Source: Sipunculus nudus (taxonomy: Eukaryota; Annelida; Sipuncula; Golfingiida; Sipunculidae). From it: a DNA stretch of 64,000 nucleotides. The stretch's first letter is position 1. Each line of letters opens with the position of its first letter. The notes under the pieces are model-generated. The model had not been told where the DNA came from. It saw only the letters and a program-made list of their open reading frames with translations, and made no database searches. The position numbers and the translations under genes are program-made. Below are positions 12,017 through 23,372 of this stretch, in pieces. Where the stretch lies: assembly GCA_026874595.1 (NCBI GenBank), contig CM049311.1, forward strand, positions 52,145,676-52,209,675, written 5' to 3'.

Positions 12017-12802
12017 TGTTAGAGGTGCTCTTTTTATTATGTGACACGGGCGTAACTCCTGTTGTGGCACTCGTGTCTGGCCGCGTATTACATTCTATGT
12101 TTAATCCGTACTGGTTAAACTCTTGTTGTCGTGCTGGCTTGGGGCGAGATCACGTGTACACCATGGTGTGTAGAGGCACGACGATGTTTTCTAGAGAATT
12201 CCTGAAACGCGTGTTTACTGTTGAGTAGGGTCCTTATAGACTGTTCGAGAAGTGGAAAATTCTCGGCTTGGGGTGTGAAGGTATACAAAGGGGCTGTTTT
12301 TTAGAACCAGACAGAGAGCAACAGAGCAGATTCCAGCGGACGCAGAAGCGTGTGTCAGATTCTAGGACATTATCCGACTAATGCGGCAATTATAGATTTT
12401 CAAAGACTTTCTCCTGGATTTTATACATTTGGACTTCAGTTTACTTTCTGGGTTGTTGCAAGAATTTTCCACTGGACTGTCATTCTCCGAGAGTTTACAT
12501 TTAAAGGACTTATCGTGGTGACGGTGTTGGTATCCAGGTAGTGTGCACGTTATTTTTCTATGTGATTGTGTTGACTTGTTGCTATACCGCTGTTTTACTG
12601 TATAATTGTATTGATTTAGTGTATTGTATTGTAAGGGTTGTTTTAAGAATAAATTATAGTTGTTTGTTAACAAAAACCACTGACTTTATTCATTCCCCTA
12701 GACATTTCACGTTGCCTTGTGTTATAGAATCTGATTTTTGCTCCGTTACATAATTTGTGTTCATCACGCATACGTGATCTGTTTATATTAGGTTCAGTAA
12801 CA
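12017..12802 (+). mobile_element. LTR-like element, copy 2 (probable solo LTR)
   Basis: Same sequence as 3290-4096 with scattered substitutions and small indels. It starts TGTTAG and ends GTAACA. The TATA box is degraded (TATACAAA, about 12282). AATAAA is at 12648-12653. The two copies differ too much to be a fresh LTR pair, and the 7.9 kb between them shows no retrotransposon frames, so they are more likely independent insertions. Confidence 0.6.
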
Positions 12803-13659
12803 AGGTCCATATAATATTCGATTAATAATCGATCACAAGTCATTTTTATATGTTTAAATCATAGAATGTGATTTTGCAACTGATACCTACTACTAACATT
12901 ACTACCACTAAATTGCCAACACCTGTTGTTGCAGAATTTTGTGATCTGTTCAGGTTTCACACAAACTAAGTTGATGTGCTTCTTTACATCATAAGAGCAA
13001 CATAGGTATCTTGATCTACACACTTTCCATTTAATCTTCTGGGTTATAAAAGAAAGGAAGTCAGCAGCTGGGTGTTAGTGTGTTGGACATCCTGTGTCTT
13101 TGAGGTTGTTTCACATCCACTTATATTATACGAATAGAGTAAATAATTTGTGGAGGCTTCTAATGAATGTGTTTCTAAGGTCACTATATTTAAAAATTTG
13201 TCAAAACTTTGCCTTTTTCTTCCAAATTTGAAAACTATGACCTTATTGTATGATATGTACCAGGGCCGACCTAAGAATTAACACTAAATTAATGGGCATT
13301 CTAATGTTAGTTGTTATGATCGCTGATATTAAAAATTATGACCAAAAAAAGTCATGTGGTCTCTATTGCACCAAAAAACTATTGGAAATGAAATTTCATG
13401 AAAAATGTATATAAACATCCATCGGAAAGCGAAATGTGTGATTTAAAATGAGCATGAGCCTGGTTTCGAAGGTGCTAAATCTGGAATATGGCCAACAAGA
13501 GTCCATGATTTGAATCGCCACGTAGCTCATACAAGAAAGGACAAACGTTTGTGTGTTTCAAGAAGATTTAATCAAGAACTGTTTAAATAGATTGGATTTG
13601 AAATTATATATACTAGGTATATATAGTACGTTTATGTAAATCAACTTTCTCTCTCAATC

Positions 13660-13663
<4 letters not shown>
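12803..13663. other. Intergenic, nothing recognised
   Basis: No gene-like structure. A weak tRNA-like stretch near 13070-13130 is too poor to call. Confidence 0.4.

Positions 13664-13711
<48 letters not shown>
13664..13711. repeat. (TC)n microsatellite
   Basis: About 24 uninterrupted TC dinucleotides. Confidence 0.95.
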
Positions 13712-13713
<2 letters not shown>

Positions 13714-14549
13714 CGTTCATTAGCTAGCAAACCAGAGTGTCAAAAAGCACTTTTAACTTCAATTTTTATTCGAAACCATTAGCTGGAAATGTATGAATAA
13801 TGAATGATAGTGGTGTGAGTCGTTACAGATCATTATCCGGGATGTGCCCATTAAAACCTGACGCGTCTTTCAATATGAATCAAACAAATGTTCCGGTCCT
13901 CGTTAACAGATTTTTGGTAATTAGGAATCTATTATTGAACGCAAACTCCCACGGTCCCAATGGAAATTTTCAAATGTCTCACATCTGACTTTCAAGGACC
14001 ATATTATAAAAGCACTTTCAAGGACCATATTATAAATGCACATTTAATATTTTATTTACCATTTATTGGTTCTGTTTTAGACGTATGACTGAAACAAATA
14101 CTGAAACCATATGAACCCATCTATTGCAAGAGATGTTTAATACCTACCCATATGATGGGTTGGCAGTGACATTCCTATGTCCCATGGGAACCAACTTACT
14201 ATTGCTGCACCAGTCTAAGTACATTTTTCTTTTGGTGTACATCATCTTATATTAAATAATTTATATTGACCAAAATGATGATGCAGTTTATTCTAACATA
14301 TCATTTTTTATTCTGTTATAAGTAAGACAGTCAATCTTGTCTTAATATACGTGGGTGTTATGTCGTTGTGGCGTTGTTAGGGGTAACTGCTTCCGTTTTC
14401 CTGAGCATCAGTCGGAGAAATGGATGCTGAGCTTAATGCGGCGGACCTCCATCAAAACACATAGGGAATAAAACCTTCATGAACGAAATTAGAATCAAGC
14501 ATGGTCAAAACTAACGACTCATACCCGAGTCTAGTGGGCGGCCGGGAGA
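13712..14549. other. Intergenic, with a small tandem duplication
   Basis: CTTTCAAGGACCATATTATA is present twice in tandem near 13990-14035. Nothing else recognised. Confidence 0.4.
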
Positions 14550-14774
14550 TCATCTCGCAAGCGCCCGGCAGGCGAGCATCTGTGGAAGAGAGCCGGGATG
14601 TTTATGAACATATCGATCAAATCTTCCTATCGTTTGTAGTCTAAGCCTGATGACAGGTATGATCATGGCCTGGGTCTCCGGATCAATCTTGATGCTCCGC
14701 GCGGTGACCAGCTGCCCTTCATGTGTCATCAAGAATTCTCTACCTACCCCGTCTACAGGACTCAAAAATATCAA
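14550..14774 (-). other. Possible coding exon or exon relic of unknown gene
   Basis: On the minus strand, after a plausible acceptor (TTGAGTCCTGTAG), an open frame reads VDGVGREFLMTHEGQLVTAR, then IKIDPETQAMIIPVIRLRL. Base composition is clearly more GC-rich than the flanks and the amino acid mix looks like real protein. I do not recognise the family, no donor is obvious and no neighbouring exons were found. It could be an isolated exon, a pseudogene piece or part of a mobile element. Confidence 0.35.
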
Positions 14775-15004
14775 TCATACACTTTTCATATTCATCTCAT
14801 TCCGAAGTGTATGGACGAGGAGGTTCATATAGAATATCAATATGAAATCAGAGGTGTTAACATAAAATAAAATAACGATAAGTTTTAACCTTTCACACGG
14901 AAAAAAAATATTAATTGGTAATAGTTCGCTATACGTTTTGCAGGATGGAGGAAGCATCCTCAAGAGCCATTGTGATTTAAATTTGCGGGTTATTTCATCC
15001 AGTT

Positions 15005-15360
15005 GTGTCATTAAGATGTTCTTGTGCATTTCGTATTAAGATGTAACCCTTGCGCGCGGCATATTAAAATGTAACTCTAACGAATGTGTCATTAAGACGT
15101 AACACCTGCGCATGGCACATTAGGATGTAAATCTAGTTTATACAGTTATCATTAGGAAGTTACCCTTGTGTATGTCTCATTGGGGTGTAACTCTAACGCT
15201 GTATTGTCAGATTATGATGTAATTCTTATGCATGCATGTCTTATGCCTGTGACATAAAGATATAACCCAAATGTATGCGTAAACCCGGTGTATGTATAAA
15301 AAAGATATAACTTTATGCCTTTATCATTAAGGTGCAGGTCCGGGGTATGTGTCATGAAGG
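15005..15360. repeat. Degenerate 28-30 bp minisatellite
   Basis: Successive diverged copies of CATTAAGATGTAACCCTTG(C/T)G(C/T)ATG-like units at about 15007, 15033, 15061, 15091, 15118, 15148 and 15178, fading out by 15360. Confidence 0.6.
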
Positions 15361-15420
15361 CAACGAGGAGCAAGTATCAGAAAGAAACACGTACCGGTAA
15401 ATCACATCACTTCCTTACAT

Positions 15421-16485
15421 CAGTCAAGTAGGATTCGAGTCCGGACTTGAACTTGAGTCCGAATTTCCAGGACTCAGACTTGTACTCGGACTGCGAGGTC
15501 AGCCCTCTTGAAATCAGACAGAGTCCATCTGGAGTCCAGCAGAAAAACAAAACAAAACTGTGACGCAAGGCCTGTCGTAAATCTACCATAAACGCATATG
15601 TAAACTAATGACAGATTATTACAAAAAAAAACTTGACCGTATATACCAAACTCAGTGTAAACACAGGGAGTTAATTGTATTGTAAAATTTAAGTGAAAAG
15701 CATGTTTAACCTAACATGGTCTCAAATGCCCCTTTAAAAGTGTTTTAAAATACATCGTTAGGGAATCAGACTCGGGACTTGAACTTAAGTGCAAAAAGAC
15801 TCCGACTCGAAGGAGGAGGGCTTGGACGGAACCTCAAGGACTCGAAATTGACCTATCCACCAGAGCCCAAATGCTCCGCCCTTTTAACTTAATTATTACA
15901 ATGATCCCCCAGAACGCTCCTACACAGAAGGTCTTCCATGCCAATGGTAGCGAGAGCTTCTTACAATATAATAATGACGTCACAAAGGTCGATGACGCAT
16001 GACGTTGTATTGACTGACGTCATCAACTTGATTTCGCTGTCCTCATATCGCAGTCATTGTTAACTGTTTTAAAAATTTAAGATAATTTATCTCATACGAA
16101 TGGCATGCCAGGTAAGACATTATTATTTACTCGGTAGTCAGAGGAATGGCTCCTGCAGCCTATAGCTTAGAATTTTTAACTGTCTCCTTTGTATAAAAAA
16201 AATATCCCGGAAAACATGCCGACCTGGGTACTGCCTACTGGTATAGACTACACGTGTTCTGTTTGACAAAGCTCTGTCAAATTATTCAAAATTCTGTTTT
16301 TGTCCGATGATTGACGCTTTACAAAGTTTAAGGTTACCTGATTGGTTGCTCGTTAGTCCAATGCTTACGATTATTCATTGAATGAATATGCGATTGAGGT
16401 CATATAGAGTTCATGGATAGGTCAATTGGATTTGGACTCGAACTTGCAATCGGATTCGGAAAGTGTGGACTGGGCTACATCATAG
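15421..16485. mobile_element. hAT-type MITE of the GTCGAGTCC family, interrupted by another MITE
   Basis: The ends are degenerate inverted copies of the family end CAGTGATGTAGTCGAGTCC: CAGTCAAGTAGG on the left and CTACATCATAG on the right. An 8-bp direct repeat flanks them with one mismatch (ccttacat 15413-15420, cctcacat 16486-16493). The subterminal regions are runs of GGACTTG/GACTCG decamers. 15846-16427 is a second element inserted within it. Confidence 0.65.
15846..16427. mobile_element. MITE with AATTGACCTATCCA inverted ends, copy 1
   Basis: Begins AATTGACCTATCCA and ends with its complement TGGATAGGTCAATT. A second copy, inverted, lies in PSMA1 intron 6 (52060-52663) and matches along its whole length. 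The element holds cAMP-response-like TGACGTCA palindromes near 15973 and 16014. It is non-coding. Confidence 0.85.
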
Positions 16486-17614
16486 CCTCACATACTTGTC
16501 ACCAAAGAACACAATCATGATATATATGTACCCTCCTAACAAACATACCGTACAGACCGCCCTTATAATCCTGAAGCTAAGTGATATATTTGAGTTATTT
16601 ATCTGTAGCTTATATATATACAATAAGATATCTGCGATCGGCCACATAACATATGGTGGATGATTATGGTGATATTATGGATGAGACAAAGAGGAGTGCT
16701 CTTGCCTTTAAGTACTAGCTGGGTGCACACAGGAGACAGTTGTCCGTAGTATTAATGAGTGGGGACTCCACAACAGACACAGGCGGGCTCGAGATTTGGT
16801 CCATCTCAACGACAAAGGATCGCTAAATCCCTTGTATTTGACGATCCCTCCGGAGGGCCAATAAAACCATCAAACGTCTGTCCTGTTCGCTTGGGGCCTC
16901 TGGTTTTCTTTAAGTCTGTCCAGAGGGGCCAACAGGACCACTCCAGTGGTTACTTTGTCACAAAGGTGCTCACAATGTGATCACACGGTGATTTCCTTGG
17001 AGTTTATAGGGAGTCCGATGCCTGATTTTCAGAGTAAACTCCAAATATGCTTATTCGCCTGTGTTAAAATTTATCAGTTAAACAAATATCGATGTGCAAT
17101 ATCGATTGAATGGAACCAGTCTGTCACCGGACGTCACCTTCACTTACTGAATTATTTAAAACAGGATGATAACAGTGATCGGCTGGTGGAAATTTATTTT
17201 AGTGTGCTCTATAAATGAACTACTCCCTTATAAGGGTGACAAGCAAAAGATAAGATATACAATATGATAAACATAGTTCTATAACAGAAAACGTGATTCA
17301 ATTCTGTTCCGCTAACCTGTTCCCTTGTTTTGTAGCATAATTTTATAAAACCTATTTTGTTATAATTTTATGGAAAACTACAAATGAATTTGGCTGGCTA
17401 AGATATTTTAAATAAATATGTTACTATACTGTCTAGAATCGGTCCCTGATATGGCTGATTAGATGTGTTAATAGCAGTCTTTTAATCTATTTAAAGTCCA
17501 ACGAGGCATGTAAACGATATTGATATTGTCAAAACATTGGTATAGCTGAATTCAGCTATTGTGCCTCATAGACAACTTATTCACATTTCACTACAGGTAC
17601 ATAATCATATGCAT

Positions 17615-17617
<3 letters not shown>
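16486..17617. other. Intergenic, nothing recognised
   Basis: Two short plus-strand open frames (16759-16980 and 16946-17218) overlap here without recognisable features. Confidence 0.35.

Positions 17618-17667
<50 letters not shown>
17618..17667. repeat. (TA)n microsatellite
   Basis: Uninterrupted TA tract. Confidence 0.95.
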
Positions 17668-17668
<1 letters not shown>

Positions 17669-19479
17669 CTCACACTATCAGTTCATTTTGCTTAATCCCA
17701 TCGTTTTCAAGCAAAAACCATCCTGGGCACACGAACTTAATAAATTTCAGAGTCACCTCGTTTATATGTTGTTATGGATCTGTGTGTGAGTAAACACAGT
17801 CGATCCACATTTACTTGTATACATCAACAACACTGCGATGCAAGCGCATCCAGTCTCATGTAAACAGGAGTAAGAAAACGGTTTTAGAAGGAAATTTTGG
17901 CAGATAACATAATATTCTGAGCAGGAAACCAAATATTTCAAGAATATTTAATATGCCTGGTATGTGAATAGGTCCCTTAATATTAATTCGATTTTTTAAG
18001 TATTATCAAAGGTAGATATTTTGCTCCCTTATTATAAATTTTTCGGGGTTTCCCTAGCCACAGAAATTTTACAATGAACTTTCGATTTGAATAAATATTC
18101 ATGCATAAAATCAAATGTATACAGGTTTGTGAAACAGACACTAGGAAATACTGCGTAAAAATGAGATTTTAGATGCTTTTAGAATATTCATGAGTCAATC
18201 GATATTGTAAATATTGTGAGAAAGTTTTTGTTGTGAACATTTTATTGGTTAACATTTCACTTTAAGTTCTTTCAATACCAGGCTTGTCAGATCAGGCAGG
18301 TTGACCTTAGGTATTGTCGTGTATCGCCTGCAGGGGGCGACACAGGACTAACGCGTTCAGACATTCCTCAGTCTGTCAAATGTATCAGTCTCCTGTCTGC
18401 GTCAATCTTCTTAATTTAGCTTGACAGCCTGGAAAATGAAATCCACTCAACATTTTCACTAATATATCATATTATGTCACAAATATCATATTTTGTTAAC
18501 TTGTTTTTACAGAGGAAATTTGCTTGAGAAGATCATACTTCATGATTCCCCAGCCTCAAACCACCCGGTGCGGAGACCACATGGTAAATGTCGAAGTGCT
18601 CATTGGTTATTTCATAAAGATTCATGTTAACGTGGGAGTAACATGAACCCATACAAATCTGTTATCATGATTCAAATGCATACCGGGATTGTTCTTTGAT
18701 CTGTCACGTGACTCTACCAGAGGGATACGTAGGCAGTCTGTTCCTGATATCTTGTAATTACTCCATTACCCGTCAATACTATCACTGGATACAGGCTGAT
18801 GGGCCCCAGGAATTGAAAACTGACGCCAGAACAAAACGTGACAGTAATATGTGACACTTCATCTTTCATAGAGAGTCCAGAGTTCTTCATCGTGTTGTGT
18901 CGTTTACATCTGGATGACTTTTGAGTTTGAGTATAAACGTATTGTATTTTAATATACATGTACTATAAGTAATGTGATTAAACTTATAAATTGGAATATT
19001 GAGATCACCCCGATCTTATTACTTTTCTTTCTATATTTATTTACCACGCTGTTACCATCTTGTCCTTGTTATACACACAAAACTTGTTAGTTTGCTTTTG
19101 TTTTGTCTTTTTTTTTTAAATAATGTCAAATCATATGTAACTTCTTCTTGTCTTCCCTCCCCTTACCGAGAGAAGCAATTATTATTGCAGAGTTTTATCG
19201 ATTTTTAAAACTAACTGCACCCCAATCCCCCGCCCCTTACTTTGAGTTGAGGACAAAGAACCTTCTAAGCTGTTACCTCAGGTGACCGCACTAAATGGCT
19301 CCCATTACCTTTATGTAAGAAAAAGCGAAACTTTTAATGATGACTTCTACATTATATCAAATATTCTGATCCAATTAAATATCTAACTGTTTACCAAACA
19401 TTATGACATAACTGATGTTAAATCGAAATGTTCCATAAAAACTACCACTAGTCTCATATGCAAGGGATAATGATGCAAT
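17668..19479. other. Intergenic, nothing recognised
   Basis: No gene, RNA or named repeat seen on either strand. Confidence 0.4.
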
Positions 19480-19735
19480 AGGCATTTTGAAACAAGAAAC
19501 GGGTTATGATTTTCGACATGCTTTATTTGGGTTCTCAAAAAAGCTAAAAAAAAGTTTAGAGGACCCTGACGTTATTTTTCGTTTCCAAGGAGATTGTACC
19601 TGTCTGGGTGTCAACTTACAACTGTCTGCGTCCGATGGTTATGATTTTCGTCCAGATAATGAAAAGATCGGGTCGACGAAAGGCAGAGAAGATCCAAGGC
19701 CTCAGCTCAGCATTACTGGAAGTCAGCTGAGCTTT
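19480..19735 (-). mobile_element. Pearl/Helentron-like element fragment
   Basis: On the minus strand it starts with the hairpin end AGCTCAGCTGACTTCC...GAGCTGAGG (about 19734-19700). It then carries the core signals of the family seen at 22346-23372 (GGACGCAGAC, CAATCTCCTTGGAAAC). The open frame at 19487-19867 runs through it and is not a gene. Confidence 0.55.
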
Positions 19736-20079
19736 ACACAATGCAAAGATAAAATGATTGCCCACATACTGATTTATATCACTTTGATCTCTGGGTATGT
19801 TGTGGTTTTGGTTTCGGTTCCGTTCTGGTTGTTTAGGTTAATACTAAATTTTACAACTACAAAATAACATGCTAAATATCACCGTGGAGCCCTGAGTAAA
19901 AAGATCTATGAATTCTTTTTCGGTTTCCTATAAACAAATATTGAAATTAAGGATTTACAGCTATTCGGGAAATCAGTGAAACCTTTTAAAAAAACACTGA
20001 AAAGTCGGAAATTGTGAATACAAAAAGGGCCAACTGCCTTACCTTTTGTCTCATGTCTAAACTTTTTGTCCACTTTTTG

Positions 20080-20974
20080 AGGGACTAGGACTTGGACCTG
20101 AGGGTCTTGGACTCGTATTTGTCCTCGGACTCAGGCTGAGTCGATATCCAGTCCAATAGAAAAAAAAACCTTGTCACACATTATAAAAAGGGACCTGTGG
20201 ATCACGGCGCTCAACTGAAATTTATTATGAGATTTAAAAAAAAAACTAATATTTTGAAATGAACACAGTTAATTTTTTTTTTATATCACTATTGGAGAAA
20301 TGTTCACAACACATATTTGGAGTTGCCTGTGTACTTTTACTGGCTACATGAAATATGCAGAAACCTCTCATGAAAACATATTTGTAGAGGTATTAGTATC
20401 TAAACTATGTGACTGTAATGTGCATGTAAATTATAAAAAAGGAAAATGGAGATCAGTTGATCAAAGTTTAATAAGACACATTTAAATTATTAACTGAAAT
20501 AAGAGAGTGTTAAAATAATCATTTTTTTCATTAATCAACGTACAGACGGACGGACGGACGACAGACGCAGACCGATCACACTAGCTCACTTGACTTGCAG
20601 TCAGCTGAGTTAAAAATAGTATGTACATGTGCGAAATACAAAAATAATATAAAAAATATAACACTGTATATACCAATTTTTTCATTATCGGGATATATAA
20701 ATGTACTTAACCATTAGAGTAAGAACATCTGTAAACTATAACTTACAGATGAACATGGCAATCTGAAATTTCCATTTTAAATTGTATTTTAAGGACATTA
20801 TATTGGATTAGGACTTTAGCTCGGGTTCAATATGAATGGGACTCGAATAAGGTGACTCTCAAACCTCAAGACTGGGACTTGGACTCGAATGGCCTGGACT
20901 CAAACTTGGACTTGGACTCGAGTGGCTTGGACTCGGACTTGGACCTGGATGGTGTAGACTCGACTACATCACTG
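20080..20974. mobile_element. GTCGAGTCC-family MITE (right end clear)
   Basis: The right end reads GACTCGACTACATCACTG, the complement of the family end. Inside are long runs of GGACTTGGACTCG. A left subterminal array starts near 20080 and the interior (20160-20830) is AT-rich. The left terminus is degraded, and no target duplication is visible. Confidence 0.5.
20540..20615 (-). mobile_element. Pearl/Helentron-like end fragment within the MITE
   Basis: On the minus strand: the hairpin end AGCTCAGCTGACTGC...TGAGCTAG, then (CCGT)n-type repeats. The core is missing. Confidence 0.5.
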
Positions 20975-21419
20975 GAATAGATGAAGGTGTATAGTAACTA
21001 TGTGTTACGCCACATAATGGTGTACAAACATACAAAACATTTCAGTGTCTTCATTTCATCATGTTCAGTGCAAATTGTGTTAACCAACATGGAAAACTTG
21101 TCAACATGGGTATAATTTTTTAGGCAATTCTTAAAATTCATCAAGGAAACCTCGAGGAAATATCTTGAAAATGAAATGCTTGTAGCCTCAACCTGTAGTG
21201 GCTAATGCCAAACTTATCAGAATTCCCAACACGTAGCAAGCAAGCATCGCGTATAAATACGCGATTCTTATTCAGGTTTGTTCAGATTGGCAAAGTGCAG
21301 CGTTTAGTTGTCATTCCAGGAGCAGAAAAAAAAATCCGTATTCGTTGCTACCCGTCTTATCTACTAATATATTCTAAACAAAAACGGAGGAAACTCTCTG
21401 CTACCAAACCAGTGATGAA
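20975..21419. other. Intergenic, nothing recognised
   Basis: No gene-like or repeat-like structure seen. Confidence 0.4.
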
Positions 21420-21542
21420 GTCGAGTCCACAGCATCCGAGTCCAAGTCCGTGTCCAGGCCACTCGAGTCCAAGTCCTTTCGGTTCGAATCCAAGTCCACC
21501 TTCTTCGAGTCCGAGGCTTTTGGAAATCCAGTCCAATACAAA
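21420..21542. mobile_element. GTCGAGTCC-family MITE end fragment
   Basis: Starts CAGTGATGAAGTCGAGTCC, continues as GAGTCCAAGTCC repeats and stops at ATCCAGTCCAATACAAA, the same inner boundary as in the copy at 20080. The other end was not found. The open frame at 21205-21558, with its Ser/Pro repeats, is a by-product of this array. Confidence 0.6.
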
Positions 21543-21738
21543 TATCCTTAAAGAGTAATTTAAAATGAGAATTTCAGTTAATCATGTACATTCTTAAGTC
21601 AGTTCACATGTAATATTCCTTTAATGGTTAATTACATTTATAGATCCCGATGTTGAACAATGTTGGTATATATAATGTCATTATCTGTTTGTAGTTCGCA
21701 CATGTACATAAGTCTTATTATAGGCCTATGTGACAGAG

Positions 21739-22215
21739 CTTTTAGCTCAGCTGACTGAAAGTCCGGTGGTCTGGTCGTCCGTTAGCAGGGCACAAATCAT
21801 ACCACTAACCATTGAAATTTATAACTGAACAAGCAGGAAGGTCATAATAAAATCTCCTTGAAAACCTGCCACCTTTATCCTCTCAGCTTTGGGTTTCGTA
21901 ACCCAGAATAATTAAAAATTGGAATCCAAAACCGCAAGTATCTTGATAATTAATGCAAGGATTGCCTTGAATATTGACCTTGACGAGTTCTGTCAGTTCC
22001 CTAAAACTGGTGGCTTCACCTATTCTAATTTTTACGATACTTTTTTTTCCGTTTTAGAGACCATCAAATGAAAGCAGTTATGTCAGTTTCTCAGTTGTGG
22101 TTTCATTCAGTGTCGTGAAAACTCCGGGTATTTATTAATTATGATTAATAATTATGATTAATAGTTCCTGAAGACTAGTGGCGCCACCTGTTTTTTTTTT
22201 CTATTTTTGATGGGA
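21739..22215 (+). mobile_element. Pearl/Helentron-like element, short copy
   Basis: Starts with TTTAGCTCAGCTGACTG, has the GGGCACAAATC core signal once, and ends at the GTGGCGCCACCTGTTTTTTT module (22178-22195). Confidence 0.6.
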
Positions 22216-22219
22216 TTTT

Positions 22220-22342
22220 TTCCTTTTTTTTGGCCTGGCTTGCATTAGCGGATGCCCTACAGAAATCATAGTGTCCGTTCGTCTGTTCGTCTGTCTGTAA
22301 CATGTCCGTCAAATTTGTTTCCGGATGATAACTCTAGTTTTT
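22220..22342 (+). mobile_element. Pearl-like element, second family, truncated
   Basis: Starts with a hairpin-like GGCTTGCATTAGCGGATGCC, followed by GTCCGTTCGTCTGTTCGTC repeats and the GATGATAACTC signal typical of the core units at 60.4-62.2 kb. It stops where the next element begins. Confidence 0.5.
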
Positions 22343-22345
22343 ATT

Positions 22346-23372
22346 AGCTCAGCTGACTGTAAGTCATCTGAGCTTTAGCAATCACTCTTTGTCTGTCGTC
22401 CGTCCGGTCGTAAGCCGTCCGGTCGTCCTGTCGTCTGTCCATTAACAGGGCACAAATCGTACCCGTTGGATCTGGAATCTTGTAACTTGACATTCTGAGA
22501 GGTCCATGTAAAATCTCCTTGGAAACCAGAAATTAGGTCTATGTTACCCATATCCTTTGAGCTATGGGGCCCCAAAGTACCCCCCCCCCCAGAATAGTCA
22601 AAAATGTCATACAAAAAATTCAATATCTCATTAACTACATTACTGATGGTCATGATTTTTGGCATACATATTGATCAAGAGGTGTTTCATCAGTTCCTAC
22701 AGACTGGTGGCGCCACCTGTATTTTTTCACATTTTTACATTTTTTTCTCTATTTAGAGACCTTTAAGGATGTAGTTATCTGTCAACAGGGTACAAATCGT
22801 AACGACTGGACCTAGAATATTGATTCTTGACACACAGGGAGACCCATGAAAAATCTCCATGGAAACCTGAAAATAGGTCTCTGTTACCCATATCCTTTGA
22901 GCTATGGCACTCAAAAGTACAGCTCAGAATAATGGACAATTTGATACAAAAGCTTAAGTATCTGAACAACTAATGCAGAGATCACCATGATTATATGCAT
23001 GGATATTGATTATGGAGTGTTTCATCAGTTTCTGCAGTCTGGTGGTGCAACCTATATTTTATTTAATTGTTTCGAATTTTTTTCTCTATATTTGAGACCT
23101 TTAAGGATGCTGTCATCTGTTAACGTGGCACAAATTGTAACAACTGGACCTAGAATCTTCATTCTTGTCTTGCAAGGAGGCCCATGAAAAGTGTCTGCGG
23201 AAACCTTAGATTAGGTCTCTGTTACCCATATCCTTCTTTAAGCTATAGGACTGTTGGTTAATATGTTTGATGCTTCAGTTGAATGGGTATGTACTACCAT
23301 TCAGATGATAAAATTTCTTTTTGCGAATCTCTTACCAGTCAGCTGAGCGTCATGACCCATGGGTCACTTGTT
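22346..23372 (+). mobile_element. Pearl/Helentron-like element with about 340-bp core units
   Basis: The left end is a hairpin, AGCTCAGCTGACTGTAAGTC...GAGCT, then CCGTCCGGTCGT-type repeats. The core is roughly 340-bp units (GGGCACAAATCGT signal near 22449, 22786, 23128) carrying CTCCTTGGAAACC and the palindrome GGTGGCGCCACC (22706-22717). The right end is TCAGCTGAGCGTCATGACCC followed by ATGGG. No coding capacity. Hairpin, (CCGT)n and tandem core match the described layout of bivalve pearl elements. Confidence 0.7.

Noticed and set aside
3097-12802. A single complete LTR retrotransposon bounded by the two LTR-like copies
   Set aside because: The 7.9 kb between them holds no gag-pol-like frames, no primer-binding site next to the first copy, and several unrelated elements; the copies also differ substantially.
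19487-19867. 126-codon plus-strand frame starting MKQETGYDF
   Set aside because: It runs through a reverse-oriented pearl-like element including its terminal hairpin.
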